From assembly GCA_035264885.1 (NCBI GenBank), contig DATFPK010000063.1:1-64000 (forward strand): 64,000 bases of DNA. Reading direction: 5' to 3'. This document shows, piece after piece, positions 42,121 to 54,372 of this stretch. Origin of the DNA: DATFPK01 sp035264885 (GTDB lineage Bacteria > Actinomycetota > Thermoleophilia > Solirubrobacterales > 70-9). A program made the position numbers and the translations under genes. Each line of letters opens with the position of its first letter. Position 1 is the stretch's first letter. The notes beneath the pieces are model-generated. The model saw only the letters and a program-made list of their open reading frames with translations, did not search any database and was not told where the DNA came from.

Positions 42121-42945
42121 TCAGGTGCCCTTGAAGGCGGGCTTCTCGCCGGCGAAGAAGGCCGTGACGCCCGCCCGCAGGTCCTCGGTGCCCATGCTGT
42201 CGGCGATCCCGTGACGCTCGAGTTGGAGGTGCTCGGCGAGGCTGTTCTCCAGGCTGACCCGGGCGAGGTGCTTCGCCATCCGGACGTAGTGAGGGGCCCG
42301 TTCGGCCAGCTCGCCGGCCAGCTCGCGGCTGCGCCCGAGCAGCTGGTCAGGCGCGACGACCTCCGACGCTATGCCTTCGGCCCTGGCCTCCCCGGCGCTC
42401 ATGTTCGGGTCCTCGAGCAGGATCTGGAGCGCCCGCGACGGGCCCACCACGCGGGGCAGGAAGTACGTCATCCCGCCATCGGGCGAGGCGCCGATCCGGC
42501 CGTAGGCGCAGGCGAAGAACGCGCTCTCGGCAACGATCCGGAAGTCGCAGGCGAGCGCGAGGGAGAAGCCGGCCCCCGCGGCCGGGCCGTTGACCGCTGC
42601 GATGACCGGATAGGGAATCCGCTGCATGTCGACGATCCCCTGGTGCAGGACCTCGGCGCCGCGGCGCACGTCCGAGGGCAGGTCGAAGTCCTCGGACTCG
42701 ACCCCCTTGCGGAACCAGGTCACGTCGCCGCCGGCCGAAAAGGCCTTGCCGGCACCGGTCACGACCAGCCCTCGCAAGGGTGCCCGGTCGGCAAACCAGG
42801 CGAACGCCATGGTGAGCTCGGCGATCATCTCCGGACTCATCGCGTTGTAGGCGTCGGGCCGGTCAAGGGTGAGGGTGCCGATCTCGCCGTCGACCTCGAT
42901 CCGCAGCGTTTTGAGGTCCGGTGGGCTCGGGATCTCGGGAGCCAT
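42121..42945 (-). CDS. Enoyl-CoA hydratase/isomerase family protein
   Basis: The 274-residue crotonase-fold protein has oxyanion-hole segments GAGKAFSAGGDVTWF and AAVNGPAAGAGFSLALACDF. The second active-site region is AYGRIGASPDGGMTYFLPR, in which one hydratase Glu is replaced (IGASPD), as in PaaG-like isomerases. The exact reaction is thus open: hydratase, delta-isomerase or similar. It is divergent from uvrC, with 25 bp between the starts. Confidence 0.88.
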   Translation of the reverse strand: MAPEIPSPPDLKTLRIEVDGEIGTLTLDRPDAYNAMSPEMIAELTMAFAWFADRAPLRGLVVTGAGKAFSAGGDVTWFRKGVESEDFDLPSDVRRGAEVLHQGIVDMQRIPYPVIAAVNGPAAGAGFSLALACDFRIVAESAFFACAYGRIGASPDGGMTYFLPRVVGPSRALQILLEDPNMSAGEARAEGIASEVVAPDQLLGRSRELAGELAERAPHYVRMAKHLARVSLENSLAEHLQLERHGIADSMGTEDLRAGVTAFFAGEKPAFKGT

Positions 42946-42957
42946 GGGCGGGGAGCC

Positions 42958-42963
42958 TACCCT
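42958..42963 (+). promoter_or_regulatory. Leaderless-type -10 (TACCCT) of uvrC
   Basis: TACCCT ends 7 nt before ATG 42971 of uvrC with no ribosome binding site between. Confidence 0.4.
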
Positions 42964-42970
42964 TTGCGGG

Positions 42971-44854
42971 ATGGCCGAAGAGAACGGAAAGGAAAGCCGC
43001 GAGGAGCGGATCGCCGCGCAGCGACGGGGGCTGCCCGATGCGCCCGGCGTCTACTGGTTCAACGGTGCCGGCGGCTCCGTGCTGTACGTCGGCAAGGCGA
43101 GGTCGATCCGCAAGCGGGTCTCGTCGCACTTCTCGAAGCCCCAAGGCACCTGGCTGTCGCAGGTGGCGGCGATCGACTTCCTGGTCACGGCGAACGAGGC
43201 CGAGGCCCTGCTCGCCGAGCAGAACTTCATCAAGCGCCACCGGCCGCGGTTCAACATCCGGCTTCGCGACGACAAGTCCTACCCCTACGTCGGGGTGAGC
43301 CTGGACGAGGAGTACCCGCGCGTGTACTTCACCCGCGAGCGGCACCGACCGCACCGCGCGTACTTCGGCCCGTTCTCGAGCGCGAAGCGGGTCCGGGAGA
43401 CGCTCGACCTGCTCGGCAAGCTCTTCCAGTACCGCACCTGCGAGGGGCCCGAGCCCGGGCGCCGGTCCGGAAGCCCGTGCCTCGACTACTACATCAAGCG
43501 CTGCGGGGCGCCCTGCGTCGGCTACGTCGACCGGCAGGAGTACCGCCGCAACATCGATGCGATCGTCGACTTCCTCTCCGGCCGCTATCGCCAGGTCGAG
43601 CGGCAGGAGGAGCAGAAGATGGACCAGGCGGCGGCCGCCCAGCAGTTCGAGCGCGCGGCCGTCCACCGCGACCGCCTGCGGGCCGTGCGTTCGCTGTTCG
43701 AACGGCAGCAGGTGGCCGGCGGGTCGGTGGGCACCGCGGACCTGATCGGGGTGGCGGCCGAGGGCGAGGATGCCAATGCGCAGGTCTTCCAGGTCCGTGA
43801 CGGCATCCTCGCCGAGCGGCAGAGCTTCTACCTCGAGAACCACGGTGAGCGCAGCCTCGCCGACGTCGCCGAGGAGTTCATCGCGCAGTACTACGGGGCG
43901 TCGCCGGCGATCCCGCGCGAGGTCATCGTCGGGCCCTACCTGCGCGACGGAGCCGACCTACTCGCCGAGGCGCTGAGCGAGCGCCGCGGCGGGCCGGTCC
44001 GGATCAGGATCGCCGAGCGGGGCGACAAGCGGCGCCTGCGCGACCTGGCCGAGCGCAACGCCCGCCTCGCCCTCGACCAGGACCGCCTGCGCCGGGAACA
44101 CCGGCGCCAGCGGCGGGTGGAGTCCCTCAGCGCCCTCGCCGGGGCGCTCGCGATGGACGACCTGCCGGTCCGGATCGAGGGGTTCGACATCTCCAACCTG
44201 GGCGCCGAGCACACCGTCGCCTCGATGGTCGTGTTCGAAGGGGGTGCGACCAAGAAGGCCCACTACCGGCGCTTTCGCGTCCGGGGAGACTTCGCCAAGG
44301 GCAACGGGGCGGACGACTTCTCGGCGATGGAGGAGGTGCTCACCCGGCGGATGAACCGGTATCTGGAGCAGGCCGACCTCTCACCGCACGACGGCGAGCG
44401 CGATGAGAGCTTCGCCTCGCTGCCGTCGCTGATCGTGATCGACGGCGGCAAGGGCCAGCTCGCGGCCGGGATGAGGGCGCTGCGGCCGTTCGCCGAGCGC
44501 GGCGTCACGGTGATCAGCCTCGCGAAGCGGCTCGAGGAGGTCTACGTGCCCGGTCGTTCGGACCCGATCGACCTCCCCCCGGAATCGGAGGCGTCGAAGC
44601 TGCTCCAGCGCGTGCGCGACGAGGCGCACCGGTTCGCCATCGAGCACCACCGCGGCCGCCGGGACCAGGCGATGACGGGCTCGGTGTTCGATGAGCTGCG
44701 CGGGGTCGGGCCGGTGCGGAAACGGGCGCTGCTCGCCCATTTCGGGTCGCCTGACCGGGTCCTGGCGGCGAGCCGCGAGGAGCTCGAAGCGGTCCCGGGG
44801 TTGCCGGGCAAGGTCGGGCGCGAGATCCACGAGCAGCTCAACAGGACGGGTTGA
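42971..44854 (+). CDS. uvrC: Excinuclease ABC subunit C
   Basis: The 627-residue protein makes both incisions in nucleotide excision repair. The GIY-YIG domain is at residues about 20-100 (PDAPGVYWF, then GSVLYVGKARSIRKRV), followed by a Cys-containing segment (SPCLDYYIKRCGAPC), the UVR domain (QQFERAAVHRDRLRAV), the RNase H-like 5' nuclease (IEGFDISNLGAEHTVASMVVFEGG, then LIVIDGGKGQL), and C-terminal helix-hairpin-helix repeats. Length is normal. ATG 42971 fits a leaderless promoter; upstream codons overlap the divergent crotonase gene. It is followed by rapZ. Confidence 0.96.
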   Translation: MAEENGKESREERIAAQRRGLPDAPGVYWFNGAGGSVLYVGKARSIRKRVSSHFSKPQGTWLSQVAAIDFLVTANEAEALLAEQNFIKRHRPRFNIRLRDDKSYPYVGVSLDEEYPRVYFTRERHRPHRAYFGPFSSAKRVRETLDLLGKLFQYRTCEGPEPGRRSGSPCLDYYIKRCGAPCVGYVDRQEYRRNIDAIVDFLSGRYRQVERQEEQKMDQAAAAQQFERAAVHRDRLRAVRSLFERQQVAGGSVGTADLIGVAAEGEDANAQVFQVRDGILAERQSFYLENHGERSLADVAEEFIAQYYGASPAIPREVIVGPYLRDGADLLAEALSERRGGPVRIRIAERGDKRRLRDLAERNARLALDQDRLRREHRRQRRVESLSALAGALAMDDLPVRIEGFDISNLGAEHTVASMVVFEGGATKKAHYRRFRVRGDFAKGNGADDFSAMEEVLTRRMNRYLEQADLSPHDGERDESFASLPSLIVIDGGKGQLAAGMRALRPFAERGVTVISLAKRLEEVYVPGRSDPIDLPPESEASKLLQRVRDEAHRFAIEHHRGRRDQAMTGSVFDELRGVGPVRKRALLAHFGSPDRVLAASREELEAVPGLPGKVGREIHEQLNRTG

Positions 44855-44858
44855 GGCG

Positions 44859-45743
44859 ATGGCGGACGGCGTCGGCAAGGTCAGGATGGTCGTGATCACC
44901 GGACATTCCGGCGCCGGCAAGTCGGAGGCGATCGCCGCCTTCGAGGATGGCGGATATTTCTGCGTCGACAACCTGCCGCCCCGGATGCTCGGCTCCCTGG
45001 GCGAGCTGTTCCGTCACGACGGGAGCGGGGTCGAGCGCGCCGCCGTGGTCTCCGACGTCCGCGGCGGCGACTACTTCGACGACCTGCTTCAGGTGCTCGA
45101 CGACCTCGACGGCGACGGTGTGAAGCCCAGGGTGCTCTTCCTCGAGGCCGACGAGGAGACCCTGGTGGACCGCTACAAGGAGACCCGCCGCCGCCATCCC
45201 CTCGCCCCCGAGGGCAGCGTCGTCGACGGCATTCGCGCCGAGCGCACCCTCCTGGCGCCGCTCCGCGAGCGCGCCGACCTGGTCATGGACACCTCGGAGC
45301 TCTCCGGTGGTCAGCTGCGGCGACGGATCGCCGAGGAGCTGCTCGGCGACGAGTCGGCGGGGCGGCTGGCGCTGACCCTGCTGACCTTCGGCTTCAAGAA
45401 CGGGCCCCCGCGCGACGCCGACCTCACCCTCGATGTCCGGTTTCTCCCGAACCCCCACTACGTCGACGACCTGCGCCCGCTGACCGGGCTCGACGAGGAG
45501 GTCCGGAGCTACGTCGAGTCCGGCACCCAGGCGGGCGAGTTCTACGGCCGGCTGATGCCGCTGCTCGAGTTCCTGGTGCCCGCCTACGTGGCTGAAGGGA
45601 AGTCCCACCTCACCATCGCGATCGGCTGCACCGGCGGTCGCCATCGGTCGGTGACCGTCGCCGACCGGATCAGGCGCGACCTCGCCCAGCGCGAGGACGT
45701 CGTCGTCCGGGTCAAGCACCGCGACGTCGAGCTCGACCGGTAG
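44859..45743 (+). CDS. rapZ: RapZ/YvcJ family nucleotide-binding protein (RNase adapter)
   Basis: The 294-residue P-loop protein has Walker A ITGHSGAGKSEA near its start, YFCVDNLPPRML, LFLEADEETLVDRYKETRRRHPL, and the C-terminal domain with FGFKNGPPRDADLTLDVRFLPNPHYV and GCTGGRHRSV. E. coli RapZ steers small-RNA control of glucosamine-phosphate synthesis; the actinobacterial role is less clear. It starts 5 bp after uvrC (TTGAGGCGATG). In most actinobacteria the next genes are yvcK and whiA; here an ABC exporter follows. Confidence 0.93.
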   Translation: MADGVGKVRMVVITGHSGAGKSEAIAAFEDGGYFCVDNLPPRMLGSLGELFRHDGSGVERAAVVSDVRGGDYFDDLLQVLDDLDGDGVKPRVLFLEADEETLVDRYKETRRRHPLAPEGSVVDGIRAERTLLAPLRERADLVMDTSELSGGQLRRRIAEELLGDESAGRLALTLLTFGFKNGPPRDADLTLDVRFLPNPHYVDDLRPLTGLDEEVRSYVESGTQAGEFYGRLMPLLEFLVPAYVAEGKSHLTIAIGCTGGRHRSVTVADRIRRDLAQREDVVVRVKHRDVELDR

Positions 45744-45753
45744 GGCCCGGCCC

Positions 45754-45759
45754 TAACAT
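45754..45759 (+). promoter_or_regulatory. Leaderless-type -10 (TAACAT)
   Basis: TAACAT ends 9 nt before GTG 45769 of the exporter ATPase gene, separating it from rapZ. Confidence 0.4.
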
Positions 45760-45768
45760 CCGCCGGCT

Positions 45769-46677
45769 GTGGCGGAAGAAGTCATCAGGGTCCGCGGGCT
45801 GGCCAAGAGCTACGGCGACCTCGAGGCGGTCCGGGGAATCGACCTGGACGTACGGCGCGGCGAGGTCTTCGCCTTTCTCGGCCCCAATGGCGCCGGCAAG
45901 ACCACCACCACTGAGATCCTCGAGGGCTATCGCAAGCGGACGGGGGGCCACGTCACGGTCCTCGGCGAGGACCCGGAACGCGCCGGCCGGTCGTGGCGCG
46001 AGCGGGTCGGCATGGTCCTCCAGACCCTGAACCCGGATCCCTACCTGACGGTCCGCGAGTCGCTCGAGCTCTTCGCCGGCTACTACCGGTCGGCGCGGCC
46101 GGTCGAGGACGTGATCGAGCTGATCGGGCTGGGCGACCGGGCCGACGTCCGCGCGCGGGAGCTCTCCGGCGGCCAGCAGCGCCGGCTCGACGTCGGCATG
46201 GCGCTGGTCGGGGACCCCGAGCTTCTCTTCCTCGACGAGCCGACCACCGGCTTCGACCCCTCCGCGCGCCGCCACGCCTGGGAGATGATCGCCGGCCTCC
46301 GCGACCTCGGCAAGACCGTCTTCCTCACGACCCACTACATGGACGAGGCGCAGCGGCTCGCCGACCGGGTCGCGATCATCGCCCGTGGCCGGATCGTCGC
46401 CACCGGCACGCCCGAGGACCTCGGCGACCGCGAGAGCGAGCCCGCCCGGATCTCGTTCCGCCTCCCCGAGGGAATCGGGCCGGGGGACGTCCCCGCACCG
46501 GCCCCCGAAGTCGGGAACGGCGCCGTCGCCTTCCTGAGCGAGGAGCCGACCCGAGACCTAAATCGCCTGACGGCCTGGGCGCTCGACCGCGGCGTGGCCC
46601 TCGAGGGCCTCGAGGTCCGCCGGCCCAGCCTCGAGGACGTCTACCTGCGCCTGACCGGCGAGGAGCCGGACCTGTGA
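45769..46677 (+). CDS. ABC-2 exporter ATP-binding protein
   Basis: The 302-residue ATPase has Walker A GPNGAGKTTTTEIL, the Q-loop VLQTLNPDPYLTVRE, signature LSGGQQRRLDV, Walker B LLFLDEPTTGFDP and H-loop LTTHYMDEAQRLAD. A C-terminal domain of about 80 residues (RISFRLPEGIGPG, then LEVRRPSLEDVYLRLTGEE) matches exporters of the DrrA/NatA kind. Its stop overlaps the permease start (GTGA). Substrate unknown. Confidence 0.93.
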   Translation: MAEEVIRVRGLAKSYGDLEAVRGIDLDVRRGEVFAFLGPNGAGKTTTTEILEGYRKRTGGHVTVLGEDPERAGRSWRERVGMVLQTLNPDPYLTVRESLELFAGYYRSARPVEDVIELIGLGDRADVRARELSGGQQRRLDVGMALVGDPELLFLDEPTTGFDPSARRHAWEMIAGLRDLGKTVFLTTHYMDEAQRLADRVAIIARGRIVATGTPEDLGDRESEPARISFRLPEGIGPGDVPAPAPEVGNGAVAFLSEEPTRDLNRLTAWALDRGVALEGLEVRRPSLEDVYLRLTGEEPDL

Positions 46678-47444
46678 GCTCGCTTTCGCTCGCCCTGCAC
46701 CAGTTCCGCTTCGATCAGAAGGCCTTCTGGCGCAACCCCGCCTCGGTCTTCTTCACCGTCGCCTTCCCGATCGTCTTGCTGGTCATCTTCGCGACGATCT
46801 TCGGCAACGACACGATCGAGGAGCTCGGCGGGGTCAAGACCACCACCTACTACGTGCCGGCGATCGTGACGATGGCGGTCGTCTCGGCGACCATGCAGAG
46901 CCTGGTGATGACGCTCGTCACGGCACGCGAGAACGGCCGCCTGAAGCGCGGGAGGGGGACGCCGATGCCGGCCTGGGTCTTCATCGCCGGCCGGGTCAAC
47001 AACTCGATCCTGCTCTCGCTGGTGATGCTGGTCTTGATCACCGCGATCGGACGGGTCGTCTACGGGGTCGACGTTCCCTGGGAGCGGCTCCCTGCGGTCC
47101 TGGTGACGCTGGTCGTCGGCGCGGCCGCGTTCTGCTGCCTGGGGGTGGCGTTCACCGCCGCGGTCCCATCCGAGGACGCAGCGGCGCCGATGATCAACGC
47201 GGTCCTGTTGCCGCTCTACTTCCTCTCCGGGGTCTTCATCCCCGAGAGCGAGATCCCCGCCGGGGTGCTCCACGTCGCCGAGGCCTTCCCGATCCGGCAC
47301 TTCTTCGAAGCCTTCTACGCGGCGTTCACGGGCACCTCGGGCAGCGGGTTCGAGCTCGGGAACCTGGCGATCGTCGCCGTCTGGGGTGTCGTGGGGCTGC
47401 TGGTCGCGCTGAAGGCTTTTCGCTGGACGCCCCGCGGCGGCTGA
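46674..47444 (+). CDS. ABC-2 exporter permease
   Basis: The 256-residue protein has six membrane helices. The first, FFTVAFPIVLLVIFATIFG, is followed by an external loop and the ABC-2 pattern YYVPAIVTMAVVSATMQSL. The later LPLYFLSGVFIPESEIPAGV and FPIRHFFEAFYAAFTG are family hallmarks. GTG 46674 overlaps the ATPase stop. Together they form one exporter inserted between rapZ and the glycolytic operon. Confidence 0.92.
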   Translation: MSSLSLALHQFRFDQKAFWRNPASVFFTVAFPIVLLVIFATIFGNDTIEELGGVKTTTYYVPAIVTMAVVSATMQSLVMTLVTARENGRLKRGRGTPMPAWVFIAGRVNNSILLSLVMLVLITAIGRVVYGVDVPWERLPAVLVTLVVGAAAFCCLGVAFTAAVPSEDAAAPMINAVLLPLYFLSGVFIPESEIPAGVLHVAEAFPIRHFFEAFYAAFTGTSGSGFELGNLAIVAVWGVVGLLVALKAFRWTPRGG

Positions 47445-47486
47445 GCCGGCCCCCGCTGCGGGTGGCGCGGCGTCGCCCCACGCAGG

Positions 47487-50132
<2,646 letters not shown>

Positions 50133-50140
<8 letters not shown>

Positions 50141-50881
50141 GCGCCGTCCCTACGTCGCCGCCAACTGGAAGATGCACAAGACGGTCGCCGAGACGCGCGA
50201 CTTCCTCACCGCCTTCCTCGATGGCCCGAACGGACAGGGGCCGGAGGTGGTGGTCTGCCCGCCCTTCACGTCGCTGCCGGCAGCGGTCGATCTCTGCGCG
50301 GGAACGCCGGTGAAGGTGGCGGCGCAGAACGTGCACCAGGAGGAGAGCGGCGCCTACACCGGCGAGGTCTCGCCGGCGATGCTGACCGAGCTCGGAGTGG
50401 AAGCCGTGATCCTGGGGCACTCCGAGCGGCGCCAGTCGTTCGCGGAGACCGACGAGGCGCTCGCCGCCAAGGTGCACGCCGCCCTCGCCGCGGGCCTGGA
50501 GCCGATCCTCTGCGTCGGCGAGACCCAGGAGGAGCGGGACGGGGGGCGGACCGAGTCGGTCCTCGTGCGACAGGTCGAGGCCGACCTCGCAGGTCTCGAC
50601 GCCGGCCGCCTGCCGGAGGTCGTGGTCGCCTACGAGCCGATCTGGGCGATCGGCACCGGCCGCACGGCGACGCCGGAGCAGGCGCAGGAGGCGATCGCCT
50701 TCATCCGCGGCCTGCTCGGGGCCCGCGGCGAGCGGGCCGAGCGGACGAGGATCGTCTACGGCGGCTCGGTCAAGCCGGACAACGCCGCAGATCTGATGGC
50801 CCAGCCCGACATCGACGGTGCCCTGGTCGGGGGCGCCAGCCTCGACCCGGGCGACTTCCGGGCGATCGTCGAGGCGGCGGG

Positions 50882-50885
<4 letters not shown>
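50133..50885 (+). CDS. tpiA: Triosephosphate isomerase
   Basis: The 250-residue TIM barrel has the catalytic Lys in AANWKMHKT, His in ILGHSERRQ, Glu in VVAYEPIWAIGTGRTA and the phosphate loop IVYGGSVKPDNA. ATG 50133 overlaps the end of pgk by 8 bases. Its stop overlaps the gpmI start (GTGA). No secG gene follows it, unlike many bacteria; gpmI takes that place. Confidence 0.97.
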
Positions 50886-52415
<1,530 letters not shown>

Positions 52416-52429
<14 letters not shown>

Positions 52430-52444
52430 CTTAGATTTCATAAT
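52416..52444 (+). promoter_or_regulatory. Consensus-like sigma-70-type promoter of hsp20
   Basis: TTGACA at 52416-52421 and CATAAT at 52439-52444 are separated by exactly 17 bp. The -35 lies within the end of gpmI. The region is unusually AT-rich for this window. No HAIR-type or CIRCE repeat is seen near it. Confidence 0.75.
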
Positions 52445-52489
52445 CTCCAGCGCAATAGGTAGTCCCCGCGATTGCAGGAGGGTGTGGAC

Positions 52490-52966
52490 ATGGCACTCGT
52501 CAGATGGGATCCGGTTCGTGAGCTCGACAGCCTTCAGACCGACATGAACCGGCTGTTCGACGGCTTCTTCCAGGGCCGCAACGGCGGCGAGGGGCATCGC
52601 CGCTGGATCCCGGCCATGGATCTGGCCGAGACTGAGGATCAGCTCGTCCTCCGCGCCGATCTTCCCGGCATGAGCGAAGAGGACATCGCGATCGAGATCA
52701 AGGACGGCGTGCTGTCGGTCTCGGGAGAGCGCAAGGCCGAGCACGAGGGCGGCAAGGAGGGTTTCTACCGCGTCGAGAGGGCGTTCGGCCGGTTCTCGCG
52801 CTCGCTGAGCCTGCCGCGCGGCGTCGACGCCGGGGCCGTGTCGGCGCACTTCGACCGCGGCGTCCTCGAGGTGCGCATCCCGAAGCCCGAGGAGCGCAAG
52901 CCGACCCGGATCGAGATCGGCGGCGGACAGGACCCGGCGCTCGAGACGACCGGCCAGGAGAAGTAG
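52490..52966 (+). CDS. Hsp20 family small heat-shock protein
   Basis: The 158-residue protein is an alpha-crystallin-domain chaperone that holds unfolding proteins in oligomers. It has the actinobacterial N-terminus ALVRWDPVRELDSLQTDMNRLFDGFF, the domain core WIPAMDLAETEDQLVLRADLPGM, VSGERKAE, and the C-terminal conserved GVLEVRIPKPEE. ATG 52490 has GCAGGAGGG as a strong ribosome binding site. A near-consensus promoter lies just upstream and a strong hairpin terminator downstream, so it is a single-gene unit. Confidence 0.95.
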   Translation: MALVRWDPVRELDSLQTDMNRLFDGFFQGRNGGEGHRRWIPAMDLAETEDQLVLRADLPGMSEEDIAIEIKDGVLSVSGERKAEHEGGKEGFYRVERAFGRFSRSLSLPRGVDAGAVSAHFDRGVLEVRIPKPEERKPTRIEIGGGQDPALETTGQEK

Positions 52967-52987
52967 TAGCCGTACGGGCCACACGGC

Positions 52988-53016
52988 GAAGCGGGGGCGC
53001 CGGGCGCCCCCGCTTC
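52988..53016 (+). terminator. Strong intrinsic hairpin between hsp20 and tgt
   Basis: GAAGCGGGGGCGCC and GGCGCCCCCGCTTC are perfect 14-bp complements around one base, followed by CTGTTTA. It ends the hsp20 message. Confidence 0.8.
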
Positions 53017-53021
53017 CTGTT

Positions 53022-53027
53022 TACGCT
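53022..53027 (+). promoter_or_regulatory. Leaderless-type -10 (TACGCT) of tgt
   Basis: TACGCT ends 6 nt before GTG 53034 and follows the hsp20 terminator directly. Confidence 0.5.
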
Positions 53028-53033
53028 CGGCCC

Positions 53034-54281
53034 GTGAGGTCAGCCCCCGATCGTCTCCGGTTCGAGGTCGGCGCCCGCGACGGCGCCGCCCGCGCCGGCG
53101 TCCTCCATACCGCCCACGGCCCGGTCGCGACGCCGGCGTTCATCCCGCTCGCCACCAAGGCGACGGTGCGCGGGCTCGAGTCGGCGGAGGTGGCAGGGCT
53201 CGGCTTCGAGCTGGTCCTGGGAAACACCTACCACCTGCTGCTGTCGCCGGGCCCGGAGCGGATCGCCGCGGCCGGCGGCCTGCGCGGGTTCATGGCCTGG
53301 GACCGGGCCGTGATCACCGACTCCGGCGGCTTTCAGGTTTTCTCCCTGGCCCACGGCAACGTCACCGACGAGATCAAGGGAAGCGGTCGCCGTGCCGGCG
53401 AGACCGGAGCGGTGCTCGAGATCGCCGAGGAGGGCGTCCGCTTTCGTTCCTACCGGGACGGCAGCCAGCACTTCCTCTCGCCCGAGACCTCGATGGAGGC
53501 CCAGGGGGCGCTCGGCTCCGACATCGCCCTGGCCTTCGACGAATGCACTCCCTACCACGCCGACCGGGACTACACGGCCCGTTCGACCGAGCGCACCCAC
53601 CGCTGGCTGGCGCGCTGCCTGGACTGGCACGATCGCCACGGCCCGCCGGCCCAGGCCGTGTTCGGGATCGTCCAGGGGGGTGTCCACGAGGACCTCCGGC
53701 GGCAATCGGCCGGCGTCGTCTCGAATGCGGAGGTCGACGGGATCGCGATCGGTGGGACCCTGGGCCGCGACAAGCAGGAGATGAGGGGCGTGCTCGAGAT
53801 GACCGCGCCGCTCCTGCCCGAGGAAGCGCCGAAGCACCTGCTCGGAGTGGGCGAGGTCGACGACCTGCTGGCCGGCATCGCGCTCGGCCTCGACGTCTTC
53901 GACTGCGCCGTCCCCACCCGCCTGGCCCGCCACGGGGTCGCCCTCGTGCCCGACCCCGAGGGGCGCTTCCGCCTCGATCTGCGCAAGTCGGGCTGGGACC
54001 GCGACCGCCGGCCCCTGGCCGACGGCTGCCCCTGCCCCGCCTGCGCCCGCCACGACCGCGACTACCTCAGCTACCTCTCGCGGGCGGAGGAGCTGACCGC
54101 CGTCCGCCTCCTCGTCGTCCACAACCTGACCTTCCTCGAGCGCCTGATGGCGGGCGCAAGAGCAGCGATCGAGGAGGGTGAATTCGCGGCGTACAGCGAG
54201 GCGATCCTCAACGGCGGCGCTCCCTGGGAGATTCCTCAGCAACCCGCCGCGCCCGGACGCGGGAGCGAGGGCCGGCAGTAG
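53034..54281 (+). CDS. tgt: tRNA-guanine transglycosylase
   Basis: The 415-residue enzyme swaps guanine 34 of certain tRNAs for a queuosine precursor. The TIM-barrel has the active-site Asp in ITDSGGFQVFSL, GIVQGGVHEDLR, the second catalytic Asp region VFDCAVPTRLARHG, and zinc ligands in CPCPACARHD with the later His in LVVHNL. The last residues (PAAPGRGSEGRQ) are encoded by a dispersed palindromic repeat and are probably not functional. No other queuosine genes lie in the window. Confidence 0.95.
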   Translation: MRSAPDRLRFEVGARDGAARAGVLHTAHGPVATPAFIPLATKATVRGLESAEVAGLGFELVLGNTYHLLLSPGPERIAAAGGLRGFMAWDRAVITDSGGFQVFSLAHGNVTDEIKGSGRRAGETGAVLEIAEEGVRFRSYRDGSQHFLSPETSMEAQGALGSDIALAFDECTPYHADRDYTARSTERTHRWLARCLDWHDRHGPPAQAVFGIVQGGVHEDLRRQSAGVVSNAEVDGIAIGGTLGRDKQEMRGVLEMTAPLLPEEAPKHLLGVGEVDDLLAGIALGLDVFDCAVPTRLARHGVALVPDPEGRFRLDLRKSGWDRDRRPLADGCPCPACARHDRDYLSYLSRAEELTAVRLLVVHNLTFLERLMAGARAAIEEGEFAAYSEAILNGGAPWEIPQQPAAPGRGSEGRQ

Positions 54282-54327
54282 ATCCGGCTTCTGGAGGCCG
54301 GCCCTCGCGGGAGCGAGGACGCGGCGG
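54244..54327. repeat. Dispersed palindromic repeat, copy C (inverted)
   Basis: An 84-bp element bounded by CCGCCGCG and CGCGGCGG, with internal GAGGGCCGG/CCGGCCCTC pairing. Its reverse complement aligns along its length with 62365-62447. It overlaps the last 12 codons and stop of tgt and lies between convergent tgt and the kinase gene. Confidence 0.75.
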
Positions 54328-54372
54328 ATTTATCTCGGAGCGGCGGGTGCCCGATCGGCCTGGGTGGCTGCG

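Noticed and set aside
46674..47444. Exporter pair considered as a recently acquired resistance element
   Set aside because: Base composition and codon use match neighbouring genes and no mobile-element marks are seen; only its unusual position is noted.
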